The notes: generated by a model not told the origin, from the sequence alone. A stretch of DNA of 6,755 nt from Deltaproteobacteria bacterium (GCA_021159825.1 JAGHDR010000153.1:1-6755), one strand, 5' to 3'. Shown: positions 1-5,945, numbered from the stretch's first letter. Numbers and translations are program-made.

Positions 1-1
1 C

Positions 2-778
2 GCAATGCTTCAGGATTACGACACTTCCATCAAAGAATTGGCCCGGACGATAGAAAAAGATCAAGCCCTTGTGCCGAAGATACTCAGTCTCGTCAATTCC
101 GCCTTTTTCGGCTTTAGTGCCCGGATTTCCGCCATATCACATGCCGTTATCGTTTTAGGCTTTAACACTGTTCGAAACGCGGTTGTCTCGGTTTCGATTA
201 TCGAGGCACTTTCCAAGGGCGATTTAAAGAATTTTGACATAACAAGGTTCTGGACTCACTCAATCGCAGTGGCAGTGGTCAGCAGATATCTCGCTGAAAA
301 AAATCGTCAGGGGTCCCCGGAGGATTATTTTACCGCAGGGCTCGTGCATGATATCGGAAAGATCGTCCTCGCTCAATATTTTCAGGATCTTTTCAAAGTT
401 GTATGGGCATCGGCCAGGGAAAACAGCCTCTCTTTTTATGAGGCGGAAAAAAAGGAAATTTCGATCACCCATGCCCACATCGGGGGGTATCTTGCCGGGA
501 AATGGAAGCTTCCTCATGGCATGATTGATGCTATCCGGCATCACCATACGCCGAATAGAAACGTAAATGACTTTAATCTTTTGATTACGGTACATGTAGC
601 GGATATAATAGTAAATAGTCTTATGGGAGATGCCAAGGGCAGAGTGAACTATTCCGCTATTCATCCTGATGCGGCAAAAGCTCTGATGCCCCACATAACT
701 TCAGCATCGAAATGGTTCCCTGATATGGAAGCGGAAATAGAATCGGCATGTGCTTTTTTTGTCAAGAAAGAGAACTGA
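2..778 (+). CDS. HDOD domain signalling protein (5' partial)
   Basis: An HDOD protein, a non-enzymatic relative of the HD phosphohydrolases found in bacterial signal transduction, usually cytoplasmic. The visible part starts inside the domain: LVNSAFFG (about residues 29-36, counting the Met codon at position 5 as 1) is the hallmark early motif. HDIGK follows at residues 115-119 and a His-rich helix AIRHHH ends at residue 181. Family members normally have some 20-30 more residues before the segment seen here, and the frame is open back to position 2, so the Met at position 5 is probably internal and the true start lies upstream of the window. The C-terminus is complete, ending in TGA at 776-778. 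The next gene, a response regulator, begins 9 bases later, so the two are probably co-transcribed and may act together. HDOD proteins often sit beside receiver or chemotaxis-type proteins, but their biochemical role is poorly defined, so no specific function is assigned. The HD pair is kept, so weak metal binding cannot be excluded. Confidence 0.88.
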   Translation, partial: AMLQDYDTSIKELARTIEKDQALVPKILSLVNSAFFGFSARISAISHAVIVLGFNTVRNAVVSVSIIEALSKGDLKNFDITRFWTHSIAVAVVSRYLAEKNRQGSPEDYFTAGLVHDIGKIVLAQYFQDLFKVVWASARENSLSFYEAEKKEISITHAHIGGYLAGKWKLPHGMIDAIRHHHTPNRNVNDFNLLITVHVADIIVNSLMGDAKGRVNYSAIHPDAAKALMPHITSASKWFPDMEAEIESACAFFVKKEN

Positions 779-787
779 GGTAACAAG

Positions 788-1627
788 ATGAATGAACGTA
801 AACACACAATCCTATGCGTTGATGATGAAGAGAGTATTTTACATTCCTTGAAACGGTTGCTCCGGAAAGAAAGCTACCGGATGTTGACCGCATCAAGCGG
901 TGAAGAGGGTCTCGACCTCCTCTCCGGGAATGAAGTTCACCTGGTTCTGTCAGACCAGAGAATGCCCGGAATGAACGGCACGGAATTTTTAGCCAAGGTA
1001 AAAGAAAATTACCCGGATACAATTCGAATTGTTCTCACCGGATATACTGAAGTGGATTCCATCACCGGATCGATCAACAAAGGACATATCTATAAATTCA
1101 TTTTAAAGCCGTGGAATAACCAGAATTTAAAGCTGGAGATCAAACAGGGGTTAGACCAGTACGACCTTGTGAAGTCCAACAAAAGCCTTCATAAAAGGGT
1201 TTTGCAACAGAATGAAGAACTAAAGAACATAAACAATGATCTGGAGAAGATCGTAAAAGAAAGGACCATGGACCTTGAAATTCAAAATCAGGCGCTTGAG
1301 CTATCACATGCTATCCTGGAAGACTTGCCCATACCTATCATTGGGATAAGTAATGAAATGATAATCGTGCTGATCAATAGTAAAGTACAGGAATTATCAG
1401 TCAAAGATGGGCATATTGCGGTAGGGAAGAAGATTTCGGAATGCTTATCACGTGAAGTTGAAGAAAAAATAGCCAATGTTTTTAAAAGCAACACTTCCGA
1501 CACATATAAAAAATGTCGGTTGGGAGAAGAAGTGTACAATGTGGATTTCATGCCTCTTTCCGGAAGGTTTCGCGGCAAGGGGATTGTTTTGGCATTAAAT
1601 TCATCAAAGGAAGAGATTCCTAAATAA
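788..1627 (+). CDS. Response regulator: receiver, coiled coil, PAS-like domain
   Basis: A 279-residue two-component response regulator. Residues 5-125 form a CheY-like receiver with all expected active-site residues: the acidic pair D12/D13, phospho-acceptor D56 in SDQRMPGMNG, switch Thr T84, aromatic Y102, and K107 in the KPW motif. The YKFILKPW form is typical of receivers attached to HD/HDOD, GGDEF or PAS modules. Residues about 126-172 are polar, rich in Gln, Glu, Lys and Leu, and look like a coiled-coil linker. Residues about 173-272 look like a PAS fold (LEDLPIPIIGIS onwards); this assignment is weaker. There is no DNA-binding, GGDEF, HD-GYP or kinase domain, so output is presumably by protein contact. 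The ATG at 788 is preceded by GAGGTAA, a good ribosome binding site that overlaps the end of the HDOD gene's stop region. The partner kinase is not in the window. The HDOD gene 9 bases upstream and the GTPase-like fragment 17 bases downstream suggest one signalling transcript. Confidence 0.9.
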   Translation: MNERKHTILCVDDEESILHSLKRLLRKESYRMLTASSGEEGLDLLSGNEVHLVLSDQRMPGMNGTEFLAKVKENYPDTIRIVLTGYTEVDSITGSINKGHIYKFILKPWNNQNLKLEIKQGLDQYDLVKSNKSLHKRVLQQNEELKNINNDLEKIVKERTMDLEIQNQALELSHAILEDLPIPIIGISNEMIIVLINSKVQELSVKDGHIAVGKKISECLSREVEEKIANVFKSNTSDTYKKCRLGEEVYNVDFMPLSGRFRGKGIVLALNSSKEEIPK

Positions 1628-1644
1628 TAGTTAAGTGAGTCAAA

Positions 1645-1902
1645 ATGTTTGAAAACCTTCCACTTGTAATCCAGTTTAGCAAACGCAACTTAAAGGATAT
1701 CATCAGTGAAAGGGCAGTCTTGGAGAGGTGGAAACCTACCGGTTTTCCGATTGCCTTCAGTTCAGCTCTTTACGGAAAAGGGGTAAGGGAGCCCTTTGAA
1801 GAAATATTGAAACAAACCTTTCTGCGGCTTGACGCCCTCAACGGTTTAAAGACCAACTATTCCATCACCGAAGAAAGTTTTTTAATGTTGAGCCAATCAT
1901 AA
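1645..1902 (+). CDS. C-terminal half of an MglA-like small GTPase (probable relic)
   Basis: An 85-residue protein whose first 62 residues resemble the C-terminal third of MglA-type bacterial Ras-like GTPases. LPLVIQFSKRN (residues 5-15) lines up with the strand and G4 region that in MglA reads VIQYNKRDL, and SSALYGKGV (residues 39-47) matches the G5 region and following helix. The P-loop (G1), switch I (G2) and switch II (G3) are absent. The G4 motif itself is altered: the usual N-K-R-D is S-K-R-N, losing the Asp that recognises guanine. An in-frame TGA at 1636-1638 blocks extension upstream, and the preceding gene ends 17 bases before, so the missing half is not nearby. The last 20 or so residues (from about residue 64) match nothing I recognise. 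The ribosome binding site is weak (GTGAG at 1635-1639). The most likely reading is a truncated relic of a GTPase that once worked with the adjacent HDOD and receiver proteins; a small GTPase-derived adaptor is possible. Assignment rests on remembered family motifs. Confidence 0.6.
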   Translation: MFENLPLVIQFSKRNLKDIISERAVLERWKPTGFPIAFSSALYGKGVREPFEEILKQTFLRLDALNGLKTNYSITEESFLMLSQS

Positions 1903-2114
1903 ACAGCTACAGGTAAAAACAGATGAGAAATACCGACGAATCTTTGCACGATAAAAACATTGTATCAAAGCCTGTTTTGGGATAACCTTAATATACTCTT
2001 TTCCTTACACGGAAAAAGGGGGGAAACTGTTGGGGCGGGTGCAGCCTAAACCCGGCAGGACGCTGTTGGGCAGGACGTCACGGGGCTTTTTCTATCGGAC
2101 GGGGAGGAAAGCAA
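1903..2114 (+). other. Intergenic leader of the phosphatase gene
   Basis: A non-coding gap of 212 bases. The first 100 or so are AT-rich and include a TATACT (1992-1997) resembling a sigma-70 -10 box, but no -35 at good spacing. A 6-bp inverted repeat (TTTTCC at 1999-2004, GGAAAA at 2011-2016) follows. The rest is abruptly G-rich. CTGTTGGG occurs at 2027-2034 and 2063-2070, GGCAGGACG at 2054-2062 and 2069-2077, CGGGT/ACCCG can pair (2036-2040 with 2050-2054), and CGGGGC runs into five T at 2087-2091, just before the ribosome binding site. It could be an attenuator or a leftover terminator. I compared it from memory with GEMM, cobalamin, SAH, glycine and other riboswitch consensus sequences and found no match. 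Confidence 0.3.
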
Positions 2115-2117
2115 TTG
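2101..2117 (+). promoter_or_regulatory. Strong ribosome binding site selecting a TTG start
   Basis: GGAGG at 2103-2107, within GGGGAGGAAA, lies seven bases before the TTG at 2115-2117, which is ideal spacing. The first in-frame ATG, at 2160, has no purine-rich stretch before it and would remove the first helix of the inositol-phosphatase fold. The TTG is therefore the better start. Confidence 0.75.
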
Positions 2118-2912
2118 GATACAGCGGTTCAAGGGATTGACAATTTGACCGAATTTGCCATGCAGGCCATCCGGGAAACCGGAAAGGCGGCACTTTCCTA
2201 TTACGGAAAGGCCAGACCCGGAGAAAGGTTCGATGAGGAGCTGGTCACGAAAGCGGAACTTCATTTGACGGAGTTTTTCCAGGACCGCCTCAGCGACCGT
2301 TTTCCCGAGCACCAGCTGTATGCAAACAACCAGGAAGATTTGGGTTATTCCCACGAAGACAAGCGGTATTTATGGGTTTTCGACCCCTTAGATGGTGTGG
2401 CCAACTTTCAGGGGGGCATTCCGCTGTGGGGAATGTCACTGGCGTTGTTGGAGAACTCATGGCCCATTTTCGGCACATTTCATATGCCCGCAACCGGAGA
2501 CCTGTTCCATGCCCGTGCCGGTGAGACGGCATTCTGGGGAGAGCAAAAAATTCATGCGGCGCCACCATCGGAAATCAATGACGAAAGTGTTTTGCTGACC
2601 TATGCGCGATTTAACCACCATTATCGCCCCTCTTTTGAAGGCAAGATCCGCAGTTTCGGTTGTACTTCCGCCCATATGTGCTATGTCGCCGCCGGTCGAG
2701 CCGAGGCGGCCATCATTGCCCGTGAGGCCTTTCAGGACCTGGCTGCCGCCCGGGTGATTGTCGAGGCCGCCGGCCTGAAGATCTGTAAAATGGACGGGTC
2801 GGGGTTTTTCCTCAATGAGTACATGCACGGGGAAAAGATTGAAGAACACCTCCTGGTGGTGTCATCCGAAAGCCGGACCCGCATCCATGATTGTCTGAAA
2901 CCAATCAATTAA
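2115..2912 (+). CDS. Inositol monophosphatase family protein
   Basis: A 265-residue member of the Mg-dependent, lithium-sensitive phosphatase superfamily (IMPase, SuhB, CysQ, FBPase type), expected to be cytosolic and to hydrolyse a small phosphomonoester. The order of motifs fits the family: VTKAELHLTEF (residues 44-54, where the usual form is TKAD); an acidic ligand candidate at E74/D75 in NNQEDLG, replacing the usual GEE; the core metal motif FDPLDGVANF (residues 89-98) with D90 and D93; and FQDLAAARVIVEAAG (206-220), whose D208 fits the last metal ligand. Length is normal (about 260-270). Two departures stand out: the Thr usually after DPLDG is Val95, and the first metal-ligand motif is not canonical. 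In this family that Thr helps position the catalytic water, so activity could be altered; the metal Asp residues are kept. Start chosen: TTG with a strong GGAGG. The substrate (inositol phosphate, PAP, sugar bisphosphate) cannot be told from sequence. Neighbours do not help: it has long gaps on both sides and is probably its own transcript. Confidence 0.85.
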   Translation: MDTAVQGIDNLTEFAMQAIRETGKAALSYYGKARPGERFDEELVTKAELHLTEFFQDRLSDRFPEHQLYANNQEDLGYSHEDKRYLWVFDPLDGVANFQGGIPLWGMSLALLENSWPIFGTFHMPATGDLFHARAGETAFWGEQKIHAAPPSEINDESVLLTYARFNHHYRPSFEGKIRSFGCTSAHMCYVAAGRAEAAIIAREAFQDLAAARVIVEAAGLKICKMDGSGFFLNEYMHGEKIEEHLLVVSSESRTRIHDCLKPIN

Positions 2913-2982
2913 GGCTCCGCTTCGTATTCATTCAATTAAAAATTTGATAAAGGCATTATTGCGGTTATATTTACCGGGTTGG

Positions 2983-3011
2983 GCCCCCGCCGCCTCACCC
3001 GGGGGGGGGGC
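2983..3011 (+). repeat. GC-only hairpin with a run of ten G before feoA
   Basis: GCCCCC at 2983-2988 can pair perfectly with GGGGGC at 3006-3011, and the pairing can continue inward with bulged bases (C2990/C2991 and C2993/C2994 against the remaining G). Positions 3001-3010 are ten consecutive G. No T-run follows, so it is not a typical intrinsic terminator. It lies about 70 bases upstream of feoA in the gap after the phosphatase gene. It may be an RNA structure in the feoA leader, a slippage-prone tract, or partly an assembly artefact of a homopolymer. Confidence 0.45.
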
Positions 3012-3083
3012 TGTGCGGGGACGGCCCATAACTGAAGGAATTTGAAAACCCTTTACCGGAAAAACACCAACAATGGATAGCTG

Positions 3084-3329
3084 ATGAAGAAGACGATTAA
3101 AATGAGAGAAATGCTGAACAACCAGAAAGGGATCATTAAACGGGTTTCCGCAACCGGGGATATGGGTCGACGTATCAGGGAGATGGGCATGGTTCCCGAG
3201 ACCCCCATTCAAATTCAAGGTCGGGCGCCCCTGAAAGACCCCGTGGCCGTTAAAATCAGAGACTATGTATTAACGCTCAGGAACAATGAAGCCGGCAGCA
3301 TTCTTGTGGAAGTGGAAGAGAACCCATGA
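3084..3329 (+). CDS. feoA: FeoA, ferrous iron transport accessory protein
   Basis: A small (81-residue) SH3-like FeoA-domain protein, the usual length for a stand-alone FeoA. FeoA is a cytoplasmic partner of the iron permease FeoB and is thought to modulate its activity. The characteristic segment GDMGRRIREMGMVP (residues 25-38) carries the conserved Gly-x-x-x-x-Arg-x-x-x-x-Gly pattern before the second strand. It is followed by DPVAVKIRDYVLTLRNNEA (52-70) and ends in a typical Ile-x-Val-x-Val strand. The first ATG is used; upstream pairing to rRNA is weak (GGAT at 3075-3078), and Met7 and Met10 are alternatives that would shorten an already short N-terminus. feoB follows after 170 bases, an unusually long gap for this pair because a repeat element sits in it. 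The stop codon TGA (3327-3329) is the first three bases of that element's left inverted repeat, so the final residues may have been reset by the insertion. Confidence 0.93.
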   Translation: MKKTIKMREMLNNQKGIIKRVSATGDMGRRIREMGMVPETPIQIQGRAPLKDPVAVKIRDYVLTLRNNEAGSILVEVEENP

Positions 3330-3419
3330 ACTTGGCGCCCTTCGGGCGGACTTAAAAGATGAACGTCGAACATCGAACGTTCAACATCGAATTTTGAATA
3401 AGGTTTTACGCCAAGTTCA
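3327..3419. mobile_element. 93-bp inverted-repeat element (MITE- or REP-like) between feoA and feoB
   Basis: The ends form a perfect 11-bp inverted repeat: TGAACTTGGCG at 3327-3337 and CGCCAAGTTCA at 3409-3419. Inside are a small hairpin (CGCCC 3336-3340, loop TTC, GGGCG 3344-3348) and a tandem 14-bp repeat at 3361-3388. There is no transposase or credible open reading frame, so if it moved it was mobilised in trans. I see no clear target-site duplication. The right end runs into eight A (3419-3426). It separates feoA from feoB, genes that are normally a few bases apart, which supports an insertion. The alternative is an old intergenic structure that merely folds on itself. Family membership needs a genome-wide copy search. 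Confidence 0.5.
3361..3388 (+). repeat. Tandem 14-bp repeat of the AACATCGAA type
   Basis: GAACGTCGAACATC (3361-3374) is followed at once by GAACGTTCAACATC (3375-3388), identical at 12 of 14 positions, then by a decayed GAATTTTGAATA. AACATCGAA occurs at 3369-3377 and 3383-3391, and GAACGTTC (3375-3382) is a perfect palindrome. In one frame it reads ERRTSNVQHRILN. I recall similar Arg-Thr-Ser-Asn-Val-x-His-Arg peptides recurring in spurious hypothetical proteins of Desulfobacterota and some other genomes, which marks an interspersed repeat rather than a gene; that recollection is not verified here. Confidence 0.7.
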
Positions 3420-3442
3420 AAAAAAATCATTCATATCCTATC

Positions 3443-3462
3443 ATGCCGAATTTATTAGGCAT
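3443..3462. promoter_or_regulatory. 20-bp near-palindrome upstream of feoB (possible operator)
   Basis: ATGCC (3443-3447) and GGCAT (3458-3462) are complementary. The inner AAT (3449-3451) and ATT (3454-3456) also pair, leaving one G/A mismatch and a two-base centre. It ends 37 bases before the feoB start, a plausible place for a metal-responsive repressor site or a small RNA hairpin. TTAGGC (3455-3460) and TATACC (3477-3482), 16 bases apart, could be a weak promoter overlapping it. It does not match the classical Fur box. The role is inferred from symmetry and position only. Confidence 0.3.
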
Positions 3463-3499
3463 AAAATGGAAATTCCTATACCATTAAAGTGTTAAACCC

Positions 3500-5875
3500 A
3501 TGAAACAAAAAATTATTATCGCCCTTTCGGGAAACCCCAATGCCGGCAAAACAACGGTGTTTAACGCCATTACCGGCGCGAGGCAGCACATTGCCAACTA
3601 TCCCGGCGTAACGGTTGAAAAAAAGTACGGAACCATTCACCATCAAGGCTATGAAATAGAAGTGGTGGACTTGCCGGGAACCTATTCTCTGACGGCGTAC
3701 TCCATGGAAGAGATTGTGGCCAGGGACTTTGTAATCAACGAAAAGCCGAGGTTGGTGGTGGATATTGTTGATGCGTCCAACCTGGATCGCCATCTTTACC
3801 TGGCTGTGCAATTCAAGGAATTGGGGGTCCCTTTGATATTGGCCCTTAACATGGTGGATGTGGCCGAAAGCCGTGGCATCAAGGTGGACCCTGATAAATT
3901 ATCCGAGCAGTTCGGTGTGCCGGTGGTCCCCATGGTCGCTCGAACCGGTAAGGGGATCACAGATCTCCTTGATAAAGTGGTGGAGCAAGCTCCCAAAAGC
4001 CCCGAGTGGGTGAATGCGCCCATGAGCTACGGCATGGATATCGACTCGGGACTTGACCGGGTTTCGTCCATCATCGAAAAATCCCGCTTTTTCGACAAGA
4101 AATATCCCGCCCGATGGCGCGCCCTCAAATGCCTTGAGGGGGACAGTCAGATTATCGGTTTGTTGAAAAAAGACCCGGATCTGGGAAAATCCATCACAGA
4201 CATCTGCGACGATATTACCAAGCACTCCATGAATACCATGGAGGAGGAGACGGAAGCCATCATCGCGGATCATCGATACGGTTATATCGCCGGTATTACC
4301 AAAAAAGTCGTTAAACGAAAAATTGAACTACGCCTTAATTTTTCCGACAAAGCGGACAAGATCCTCACCAACCGGATCCTCGGCCCCATCATCATGGGAT
4401 TTATTCTTTATGGCATCTACTCCTTCACATTCTGGGCCAGTGAATTGCCGCTGCTCTGGTTTGAAATTTTCTTTGATGCGCTTAAAAATCTGGTAGCAAC
4501 CTTTGTTCCTTCCGGGATTCTCCAATCATTGATTGTGTCGGGCGTCATTGACGGTGTCGGAGGGGTACTGGGGTTCGTGCCCCTTATCATGTTCATGTTC
4601 TTTGCCATTGCCATCATGGAGGATTCCGGGTATATGGCCCGGGTCGCCTATATGCTGGACCGGGTGCTGCGATGGTTCGGGCTTCACGGAAATTCCGTCA
4701 TGGCATTGGTGGTGAGCGGCGGTATATCCGGGGGATGCGCGGTTCCGGGAGTGATGGCCACAAGGATATTGAGGGACCCAAAGGAACGGATTGCAACGCT
4801 TCTGGTGGTGCCGTTCATGAATTGCGGCGCTAAGCTGCCGGTTTACGCCATGCTCATCGGGGCCTTCTTTACAAAGGACAAGGCCCGCATGTTGTTTATC
4901 CTGACCCTTATTTCATGGGGGTTTGCCCTTTTTGCCGCCAAACTTTTAAGAGCCACAGTCCTTAGAGGTCCCACCACGCCCTTTGTGATGGAATTGCCAC
5001 CCTACCGGGCGCCCACCCTTCGCGGGTTGCTGATTCACACATGGGAGAGAACATGGCAGTACATCAAGAAAGCCGGTACCGTTATTTTGGCTTTTTCCGT
5101 TATCATCTGGGCCATGATGACTTTCCCGGGACTTTCCGAAGAGCGGATTCAAGCCTTTGATCAAAACCGGGAAGAAGTTGCCATCGCCTTCCTGAATCAA
5201 CAGACCTCTCCACGGTGGATTCAGGATAAAGGGGAATTGAAGGTGCTGAACCAGCTCTACCATGGCCTCAGTGGGGAGGAAAATATCGAGCCAAAGGCCC
5301 AACGCCATGAAGCCCTTTTGGAAATGGCGCGGGCAGCTGTTTGGCTTGAAAGAAAAAACGGTGAAACGGCGTCGTTTGAAATGGAGGAGAAATTCCTGGA
5401 AGCGGGGGGCCGGTTCCTGAAATATCGTCAACAGATGACGAATATTGACAATTTGCAGCAACAAACGGCCCTTAAGGGAACCATCGCGGGTTGGATGGGT
5501 ACAAAGCTGGAGTACATTACCCGCCCTTTGGGTTTTGAATACCGAACGAACGTTGCCCTGGTGGGCGGTTTCGCCGCCAAGGAAGTGGTCATCTCCACCC
5601 TTGGCACGGCCTATTCCCTGAGTGATGTGGATGAGGACAAAACCGCTTCTCTGTCTGAAAAATTGAAAAAGGACCCGGCCTGGAACCCACTACAGGCATT
5701 TACATTGATTATTTTTACAATGCTTTACGTCCCCTGCATGGCAACAGTGGTGAGTATCCGCAAAGAAAGTTCCTGGAAATGGGCCACTTTTTCCATTTTC
5801 TTCAACCTGCTGGTCGCTTACGGGGTATCGCTCGTAATTCGCCAGGGCGGGGTATTTTTAGGCCTGGGCGGATAA
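3500..5875 (+). CDS. feoB: FeoB, ferrous iron transport GTPase-permease
   Basis: An inner-membrane Fe(II) importer of 791 residues, near the usual 700-800. The N-terminal G domain has all GTPase motifs: P-loop GNPNAGKTT (11-19), G2 Thr in NYPGVTVE (T38), G3 DLPG (57-60), G4 NMVD (117-120), and G5 around ARTGKG (147-152). A helical GDI-type spacer follows (about 165-290). The membrane part begins at ILGPIIMGF (from 293) and includes both gate regions: FGLHGNS to GCAVPGVMATR (C413) and MNCGAKLPVY (C442). It continues through ELPPYRAPTLRGLL and WQYIKKAGTVILAFSVIIW, and ends with GFAAKEVVISTLGTAYSL and LYVPCMATV. Two things differ from the textbook protein: the first gate reads GCAVPG where GCNVPA is usual, and a long, largely charged stretch (about 543-665) separates two membrane segments. 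The ATG at 3500 fits the family N-terminus, although no good ribosome binding site precedes it. It pairs with feoA upstream; no feoC was seen. Confidence 0.97.
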   Translation: MKQKIIIALSGNPNAGKTTVFNAITGARQHIANYPGVTVEKKYGTIHHQGYEIEVVDLPGTYSLTAYSMEEIVARDFVINEKPRLVVDIVDASNLDRHLYLAVQFKELGVPLILALNMVDVAESRGIKVDPDKLSEQFGVPVVPMVARTGKGITDLLDKVVEQAPKSPEWVNAPMSYGMDIDSGLDRVSSIIEKSRFFDKKYPARWRALKCLEGDSQIIGLLKKDPDLGKSITDICDDITKHSMNTMEEETEAIIADHRYGYIAGITKKVVKRKIELRLNFSDKADKILTNRILGPIIMGFILYGIYSFTFWASELPLLWFEIFFDALKNLVATFVPSGILQSLIVSGVIDGVGGVLGFVPLIMFMFFAIAIMEDSGYMARVAYMLDRVLRWFGLHGNSVMALVVSGGISGGCAVPGVMATRILRDPKERIATLLVVPFMNCGAKLPVYAMLIGAFFTKDKARMLFILTLISWGFALFAAKLLRATVLRGPTTPFVMELPPYRAPTLRGLLIHTWERTWQYIKKAGTVILAFSVIIWAMMTFPGLSEERIQAFDQNREEVAIAFLNQQTSPRWIQDKGELKVLNQLYHGLSGEENIEPKAQRHEALLEMARAAVWLERKNGETASFEMEEKFLEAGGRFLKYRQQMTNIDNLQQQTALKGTIAGWMGTKLEYITRPLGFEYRTNVALVGGFAAKEVVISTLGTAYSLSDVDEDKTASLSEKLKKDPAWNPLQAFTLIIFTMLYVPCMATVVSIRKESSWKWATFSIFFNLLVAYGVSLVIRQGGVFLGLGG

Positions 5876-5945
5876 TTTTCAGTTTCCGGTACGGAACAAT
5901 AATCGAAAAAAACTGTTTGGTGAAGATGAAACGGAGTCAGTAGAC

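Noticed and set aside
1923..1985. A 20-codon open frame starting MRNTDESLHD after the GTPase fragment
   Set aside because: Too short to support, its product is unrecognised, and an AGG 9 bases before it is the only initiation signal. It could be a chance frame or a remnant of a lost gene.
2001..2091. GEMM (c-di-GMP) or cobalamin riboswitch before the phosphatase gene
   Set aside because: Words such as GCCTAAACC are reminiscent, but the conserved cores and their order are absent.
2947..2959. ATAA-N5-TTAT symmetry upstream of feoA as a Fur box
   Set aside because: Only four paired bases in an AT-rich stretch; it does not match the 19-bp Fur consensus closely enough to claim.
3468..3476. GGAAATTCC symmetric motif before feoB
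   Set aside because: A nine-base symmetric word is expected by chance and its symmetry does not extend outward.
3286..3495. A 69-codon plus-strand frame overlapping the end of feoA and the repeat element
   Set aside because: It runs out of frame through feoA and then through the tandem repeat; the peptide is a by-product of the repeat, not a gene.
4946..5464. Long minus-strand open frame inside feoB
   Set aside because: It lies opposite strongly conserved FeoB coding sequence, has no recognisable domain and no ribosome binding site of note; an antisense shadow.
5884..5896. TTCCG-GTA-CGGAA hairpin after feoB as a terminator
   Set aside because: The stem is only five pairs and no T-run follows on the plus strand.
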